Positions 15,214-19,283 of a DNA stretch of 19,283 nt are shown here, in pieces. Below the pieces are notes generated by a model. The model was not told the origin of the DNA and ran no database searches. It saw only the letters and a list, made by a program, of their open reading frames with translations. Position 1 is the first letter of the stretch. Each line of letters opens with the position of its first letter. Origin of the DNA: an uncultured Chlamydiae bacterium (GTDB taxonomy: Bacteria; Chlamydiota; Chlamydiia; Chlamydiales; SM23-39); contig CAISYW010000141.1 of NCBI GenBank assembly GCA_903889795.1, positions 1 to 19,283 on the forward strand, given 5' to 3'. Position numbers and translations under genes: made by a program.

Positions 15214-15975
15214 ATGAGTAAAAATTCCTCAACTGAAAAAAATTACAGAAAATCCACAAACTTTAACGATTATTTTCGGTCATCGCTAAAACCTAAAATA
15301 ATTGGATTTCCTATGTCTGTTTCAAAACTTCCGCATAATTGTATCCAGCATCTGGCGCAATTTTTAGATGTCCGCGATTTGGCAGCTCTATCTAAAACGG
15401 ATCGGCATTTTCGCGAACTCATGTTGCGTGGAAAATTTCCAATAATTCTAATCGAATTGAATGAACGCATGCAATTGCGAGGCCATGAGACGACTTATCT
15501 TGAATATATGGCATGGACGCAAGCGTCTAGATGTTTAGGATTTGAGCAAAAACCGCTTATGGCAGTCGAAAGTGTGGATTTATCCAATTCACATGTTACC
15601 GATGAACAGCTATATGAGTTAGCTAGAAACTTTCCAAATTTGAAGAAGCTCAACTTAACCAACTGTTCTTATGTTACCGACAACGGACTTGAGCAAATTA
15701 GATGGCTTTCTTTGAATAGCCTGAATCTCAGCAACTGCAATCAATTCACGCAGGATGTTCTAGGGAAACTGACGCGTTTCTGGCTAAATTTGGAGAGTAT
15801 CGATCTCAGCGGCTGTCGCCAATTCACTGATTCCGATCTAAAAAATCTGCTGAGTTACATTCCAGACCTCAAGTATCTGAACATTTCCGGCTGCACCGAA
15901 ATCACCAATGCTGGTCTAAAACGACTGCTTTTATACCCAGATCTCAAGAAACTCGTTGTTGATGAATTCAATTAA
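15214..15975 (+). CDS. F-box/leucine-rich repeat protein, putative host-targeted effector
   Basis: A 253-residue eukaryote-like protein. Residues 38-70, beginning KLPHNCIQHLAQFLDVRDL and continuing LAALSKTDRHFREL, fit the F-box helical pattern that binds Skp1. Residues 118-250 hold about five cysteine-containing LRRs with the L-x-x-L-x-L-x-x-C...TD-x-x-L pattern, for example VDLSNSHVTDEQL, LNLTNCSYVTDNGL and IDLSGCRQFTDSDL. F-box/LRR architecture is that of SCF ubiquitin-ligase substrate receptors and occurs in amoeba-associated chlamydiae and Legionella. There is no ribosome-binding site at 15214; an ATG at residue 34, just before the F-box, is an alternative start. It ends at a clear terminator. 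Secretion into the host is inferred. Confidence 0.85.
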   Translation: MSKNSSTEKNYRKSTNFNDYFRSSLKPKIIGFPMSVSKLPHNCIQHLAQFLDVRDLAALSKTDRHFRELMLRGKFPIILIELNERMQLRGHETTYLEYMAWTQASRCLGFEQKPLMAVESVDLSNSHVTDEQLYELARNFPNLKKLNLTNCSYVTDNGLEQIRWLSLNSLNLSNCNQFTQDVLGKLTRFWLNLESIDLSGCRQFTDSDLKNLLSYIPDLKYLNISGCTEITNAGLKRLLLYPDLKKLVVDEFN

Positions 15976-15994
15976 TTCATCAGTCAAGGTTTAA

Positions 15995-16027
15995 AAGGAG
16001 GAGGTTGATCGCCTCCCCCTTTTTTTT
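15995..16027 (+). terminator. Terminator after the F-box/LRR gene, probably bidirectional
   Basis: A 10-base stem with one mismatch (15995-16004 pairing with 16012-16021, 7-base loop), G/C-rich in the middle, is followed by a run of T to 16027. On the opposite strand the same stem runs into TTTT. It sits between two convergent genes and overlaps the stop codon of the hydrolase gene at 16026. Confidence 0.82.
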
Positions 16028-16874
16028 ATGGCTGAAGGATCCTTCGAGCTGTAAGGTAATGATATTTTGTTGTTTGAAGGTGGTCGACCATAATCGTTGG
16101 GCTTCCGCCTCTTACGCCGCTGTATAGGATTTCGTTGTTTCCTAAATAAAACCCCACATGAGTGATGCGGCCTTCTCCGAAAAATATCAGATCGCCTCTT
16201 TGCAGATCTTCTCTTGAAACGGGAGTCAACAGCTTGCTATTTGCCTGATCGCGCGAGTTGCGTGGTAAAAGCAGTCCCATTTCCTTGCAAAGCATTTGAA
16301 CAAAGCCTGAGCAATCAAATCCGTAGCTTGAGGTGCCGCCCCATGTATAAGGAAGCCCGAGAAATTTTGTGCTAAAAACCAGAGCCTCTTCCAGAGTTTT
16401 GAGGCGTGGGGCAAAATCGATATCTCCTCGCTGAATCCAGGCTCGCTCGCCTGAGGCTAATTCAATTGGCACCCATCTTTCTTCATCATCGATTGCATTG
16501 ATGAGCTTGATTTTCGCTCCATAAGGAATCGTTAAAAGCGGGGGGAAAGTAGATGTATCGGGTACGCGATAAATGTGGGCGAAGAGATTTTTTAAGGGCC
16601 GCAGTTGAGTGCTTTTTTCAAAGTCCTCATTTCGAATAACCTGAACAGATCGTACAAAACCTTCCACTCCATCCGGCATTCTGATTTTACTCCAGCCAGT
16701 TCCAACGTCTTCAACAACAACCACCGGATTGCCATAAATCGCCTGGGAATCGACTGCCGAATTTTCTTCAGGAGATATAAAGACATTTATAACCGGTTGA
16801 TTAATCACCTCACCGCAAAGCGATCCTGTTAGAGTCATAGAAAGACCAAAAAACAAAATGAGAAATCGAGACAT
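16026..16874 (-). CDS. Secreted SH3-like/NlpC-P60 cell wall hydrolase
   Basis: A 282-residue peptidoglycan endopeptidase-type protein. The ATG at 16874 is chosen because GGAGG lies five bases upstream; an ATG four codons further up overlaps that site. The signal peptide MSRFLILFFGLSMTLTGSLC is at the N-terminus. Two SH3-like segments follow (about 25-85 and 95-155, with GWSKIRMPDGVEGFV and RWVPIELASGERAWI). The NlpC/P60 domain spans about 160-282, with catalytic Cys188 in YGFDCSGFVQ and His239 in RITHVGFYLG. The third catalytic position is not assigned. Chlamydial NlpC/P60 enzymes cut the peptide stems of septal peptidoglycan, so a role in cell division or recycling is likely. Confidence 0.93.
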   Translation of the reverse strand: MSRFLILFFGLSMTLTGSLCGEVINQPVINVFISPEENSAVDSQAIYGNPVVVVEDVGTGWSKIRMPDGVEGFVRSVQVIRNEDFEKSTQLRPLKNLFAHIYRVPDTSTFPPLLTIPYGAKIKLINAIDDEERWVPIELASGERAWIQRGDIDFAPRLKTLEEALVFSTKFLGLPYTWGGTSSYGFDCSGFVQMLCKEMGLLLPRNSRDQANSKLLTPVSREDLQRGDLIFFGEGRITHVGFYLGNNEILYSGVRGGSPTIMVDHLQTTKYHYLTARRILQP

Positions 16875-16988
16875 AAAATCCTCCATATGGGAAGAAATTT
16901 TCTTTTATTTAGAAAAAAAGCTCAACGATTTTTGCATCTCGGTGCGTTGCTCGTTCTCGCGAGGTTTCAAATTGAGAAGTTTGTTTCT

Positions 16989-18320
16989 TTACGAGTCCTT
17001 AGCCGCCAGTATAAATTGTTCGCTGTCTTCGATCACGCGGCGAGAGAGCCCCATCACTCCAATCAAATTCGTAACGACCATGAGCGTAATGGCAAGATCG
17101 GCCAAAGTCCAAATCATTCCTACGTGGATTAAGCTGCCGACAGGAATCAATGCAATAAAAGCATACTTAAACCAGCGCCCATTTTTTGGCCCGATTAAAT
17201 ATCCGAGAGCTTTTTCACCGCAATAGGCCCAGGCCAGGATTGTGGTAAAAGCGAAGAGAACCAAAGATATCATTACGATATAGCCGCCAATGGGAGAGCC
17301 AAGTCCTAAGGTAAAGGCGTGAGTAACCATGTTCGTGCTTTCCAATCCGGGAATTTGCCAGGCTCCGGTTAAAATTAGAATGAGGCCTGTCGCAGTGCAT
17401 ACGATCATTACCATTAAAGGGGCGAATAGGGTTGCAATGCCATCGATTACGGGATCCTTAGACCGAGCGCTCGATTGAAGGATCGGGACGATTCCTGTGC
17501 CGGCATCGGTCGCAAACAACCCGCGGTCGAATCCGGTGGTGATGGCTTTCAGCACTCCGGCGCCTAAAACGCCTCCGAGAACTGAGGTAAAATCGAACGC
17601 ATGTCGGAACATCAAGCCGAAGGCGGGTAGAACTCTGTCGGCATTGAGGGCGATAATGATGAAGGAGACGCTCAAGTAAAGAATGGCTTTGAACGGAACG
17701 ATATAGGAAGCAAATTTTGCAATCCGTTTGATTCCTCCGAGGATGACTATAGCTACCACAACTCCAATTACAAGGCTGCAATAGAAGGGATTAAAGCCCA
17801 TCTTTTCTAGTGGTAGAAGGACTGAATTGATCTGGGCAAAATTACCGACGGTGAGTGACCCGAAGATGGTAAACAAAGCGAAAAAGGCTCCGATCGTCTT
17901 ATAGCCTAGACCATCTCTCAGGTAATACATTGGGCCGCCGACGTATTCGCCTGCATCCGTTTTTTGGCGGTATTTTACGCCCAGGATGCAGCTGGCGTAT
18001 TGGATCGCCGCTCCAAAGAACGCCATAACCCACATCCAAACCAACGCTCCCGGCCCGCCTGTGACGATCGCCACAGCCATTCCTGAGATATTGCCTGTGC
18101 CGAAGTTGCCGGCCAGGACGGCTGACATCGCGCTGAAGCGGCTGATGTTTCCCTGAGCCTGATCTTTACGGGTAAGGCAGGAAAAGCTTTGTTTTAATTT
18201 CGTTATTTGTACGAATCGGAGGCGTAGGGTGAGGTAAATTCCGGTGCAGACGATTGCGGGGAATACGACAAGCAACGTAAAATTGTAATTCAATGTGTCC
18301 AATAAAGTTTTAAAATCCAT
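16989..18320 (-). CDS. AGCS-family sodium:alanine/glycine symporter
   Basis: A 443-residue inner-membrane transporter with about eleven hydrophobic segments. Family hallmarks are GNFGTGNISGMA at residues 71-82, GGPGALVWMW at 88-97, the GVKYR-x-K...GEYVGGPMYY stretch near 114-132, the NFAQINS segment near 160, and ATDAGTGIVPI in the middle. The ATG at 18320 has AGGAG seven bases upstream. It probably imports alanine, glycine or D-alanine with sodium, useful for an intracellular bacterium that makes little peptidoglycan precursor itself. It lies 114 bases upstream of the peptidoglycan hydrolase gene on the same strand; co-transcription is possible, as no terminator was seen between them. Confidence 0.93.
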   Translation of the reverse strand: MDFKTLLDTLNYNFTLLVVFPAIVCTGIYLTLRLRFVQITKLKQSFSCLTRKDQAQGNISRFSAMSAVLAGNFGTGNISGMAVAIVTGGPGALVWMWVMAFFGAAIQYASCILGVKYRQKTDAGEYVGGPMYYLRDGLGYKTIGAFFALFTIFGSLTVGNFAQINSVLLPLEKMGFNPFYCSLVIGVVVAIVILGGIKRIAKFASYIVPFKAILYLSVSFIIIALNADRVLPAFGLMFRHAFDFTSVLGGVLGAGVLKAITTGFDRGLFATDAGTGIVPILQSSARSKDPVIDGIATLFAPLMVMIVCTATGLILILTGAWQIPGLESTNMVTHAFTLGLGSPIGGYIVMISLVLFAFTTILAWAYCGEKALGYLIGPKNGRWFKYAFIALIPVGSLIHVGMIWTLADLAITLMVVTNLIGVMGLSRRVIEDSEQFILAAKDS

Positions 18321-18388
18321 TTGACTCCTTGTCGGTTGAGCCTATTGTGCAATTTCGCGCTTTCAAAGCTTTAATCGTCCAAATTTTA

Positions 18389-18628
18389 TCATTTTTTTAC
18401 CTTTGATTTGAACTGCATAATCCGAAATGTTTCAGAAAAATTTCTTGAACTTTGCGAATAGAAGAAGCCATATGGGTGTTGAAGTTTTTCCCATCGGGAA
18501 TTTGCGGCAAATCTTATTGCAACGATATACACAAACCACTTGAAAAATCGGTTTTTGGCTGCGTCGTCAGCCATTGGCTTTGATCTCCGCAATAGATTGC
18601 AACGCAAAATCTCGCCCTTAAAAATCAA
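18389..18628 (-). other. Doubtful 79-codon frame overlapping a dispersed repeat
   Basis: The 329-base gap between the symporter and the small membrane protein holds only this frame, whose first codons lie within the left inverted repeat. It has no ribosome-binding site. Its residues resemble no domain I recognise. Frame and repeat together look like the decayed end of a dispersed element rather than a gene. The first 18 codons of the frame are also readable, with changes, in the right repeat copy. Confidence 0.35.
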
Positions 18629-18641
18629 AGCTTCAGGCCGA
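18574..18641 (-). repeat. Left copy of a 68-base inverted repeat
   Basis: Its reverse complement matches 19190-19257 at 64 of 68 positions without gaps; the four changes are spread out. The similarity stops abruptly at the outer end. It begins nine bases beyond the stop codon of the small membrane protein gene. Confidence 0.93.
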
Positions 18642-18649
18642 TAAATTTT

Positions 18650-19006
18650 TTAGCGGTGTGAAATGACGGCGGCCGATTTTAGCGCCATGTTACATCCCAT
18701 CTCCGTTGGAATCAGGATGGCTAAACCTAGAGCACTAATTGCGAGCGATTTAATGGATACTTTTCCGAGCAATGCAATAAAAGCAGTTAAAGAATGCACG
18801 CCGCAAATCATGGCGCTGCCAGCAGTAAAGGCGCAAATCCCTGCAATAACGATCGCAGATGCCAAAACACGTAAAGCAAGAGAAGTTACTTTTTTCTGAA
18901 GCTCTTCATGTTTCATAGTAGAATGATTTTTTAAATCGATGCAATCATTAACAAATTTTTTGGCGCTTGTAGAAAAAGAATTGAAAAAATTTTCAATACG
19001 TACCAT
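18650..19006 (-). CDS. Small two-helix membrane protein, Inc-like layout
   Basis: A 118-residue protein of no recognised family. The ATG at 19006 has GAGGAAAT directly upstream, a good ribosome-binding site. Residues 1-40 are polar and partly charged. Two long hydrophobic stretches follow, about 42-70 and 74-100, separated by a short turn (HSLT), with a short polar tail. This closely spaced bilobed hydrophobic layout is that of chlamydial inclusion-membrane (Inc) proteins, but it is also common in unrelated small membrane proteins, so the link is only a guess. It is flanked by the two 68-base inverted repeats. Confidence 0.65.
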   Translation of the reverse strand: MVRIENFFNSFSTSAKKFVNDCIDLKNHSTMKHEELQKKVTSLALRVLASAIVIAGICAFTAGSAMICGVHSLTAFIALLGKVSIKSLAISALGLAILIPTEMGCNMALKSAAVISHR

Positions 19007-19037
19007 ATTTCCTCGGTTTTGTTTGATTTGGGATGTT

Positions 19038-19065
19038 ATTATAGAATGCGCGAAATTTTATTCAA
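19038..19065 (-). promoter_or_regulatory. Promoter of the small membrane protein gene
   Basis: On the minus strand TTGAAT (19065-19060) precedes a perfect TATAAT (19043-19038) by 16 bases. The -10 ends 31 bases before the ATG at 19006. It is a good housekeeping-type promoter. Confidence 0.6.
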
Positions 19066-19189
19066 CTCAAAATATGTTTTACATGCTTGTTTATTTAGTA
19101 AACTAATTTTGTAAATATACGGTTATATGTTGATATCTTGAGCGATGGTTTAAATTGTTGAGAAGGAGAATTCTTAATCTATACTGCTG

Positions 19190-19257
19190 TCGGCCTGAAG
19201 CTTTGATTTTTGAGGGCGAGATTTTGCGTTCCAATGTATTGCGGAGATCGAAGCCAA
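19190..19257 (+). repeat. Right copy of a 68-base inverted repeat
   Basis: It pairs with 18574-18641 in inverted orientation (64/68). Beyond its outer end the sequence contains a short hairpin-like CTTGC-A-GCAAG and then leaves the window, so the full element on this side is unknown. The 19007-19189 stretch between it and the gene holds only the promoter of that gene. Confidence 0.93.
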
Positions 19258-19283
19258 CTTGCAGCAAGTTAGCGAGATCGAGC

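Noticed and set aside
16812..16874. A lipobox at the end of the hydrolase signal peptide (GSLC)
   Set aside because: The residues before the Cys do not fit L-A/S-G/A-C, so ordinary signal cleavage is more likely.
18566..19265. Target-site duplication beside the inverted repeats
   Set aside because: The eight bases outside each copy do not match, so classical transposition is not supported.
1..19283. CRISPR arrays, tRNA and rRNA genes
   Set aside because: No regular spaced repeats, cloverleaf or rRNA-like stretches were seen on either strand by eye.

Overview
The window carries about sixteen protein genes and looks like the chromosome of an amoeba-associated chlamydia (Parachlamydiales-like). 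Three things suggest this. A metal ABC permease, dxr and an enlarged rseP follow one another in the order known from Chlamydia. The heat-shock operon is hrcA-grpE-dnaK. The accessory genes include an F-box/leucine-rich-repeat protein of the kind typical of environmental chlamydiae. The species cannot be named from the sequence.

Layout. 1-4128 (+): a tightly packed, overlapping operon with the last codons of a DtxR/MntR-type regulator (probably the C-terminal part of a YtgCR fusion), ytgD, dxr and rseP, followed by a small lipoprotein gene (4182-4670). 4779-8585 (-): hrcA-grpE-dnaK with a good sigma70-type promoter, CIRCE-like operator sequence upstream and a strong terminator downstream. 8676-9554 (-): a secreted/membrane protein ending in a DUF2892-like domain.

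9684-15975 is visibly more AT-rich and holds most of the unusual material. Two neighbouring paralogues have kinase-like catalytic spacing. The first carries an SP-rich repeated N-terminus with RxLF motifs and a probable homopolymer frameshift at its start. The second has lost two catalytic positions and looks like a pseudokinase. An F-box/LRR protein and a tandem-repeat helical protein lie nearby. Interspersed are a DAACS-type transporter with altered substrate and ion motifs and a stand-alone RlmK-type 23S rRNA methyltransferase.

16026-18320 (-): a secreted SH3/NlpC-P60 peptidoglycan hydrolase and an AGCS-type sodium:alanine/glycine symporter. 18574-19257: a pair of 68-base inverted repeats (64/68 identical) flanks a small two-helix membrane protein that resembles chlamydial Inc proteins in layout only.

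Most functional calls rest on motifs read by eye. No database search, structure prediction or alignment was run.
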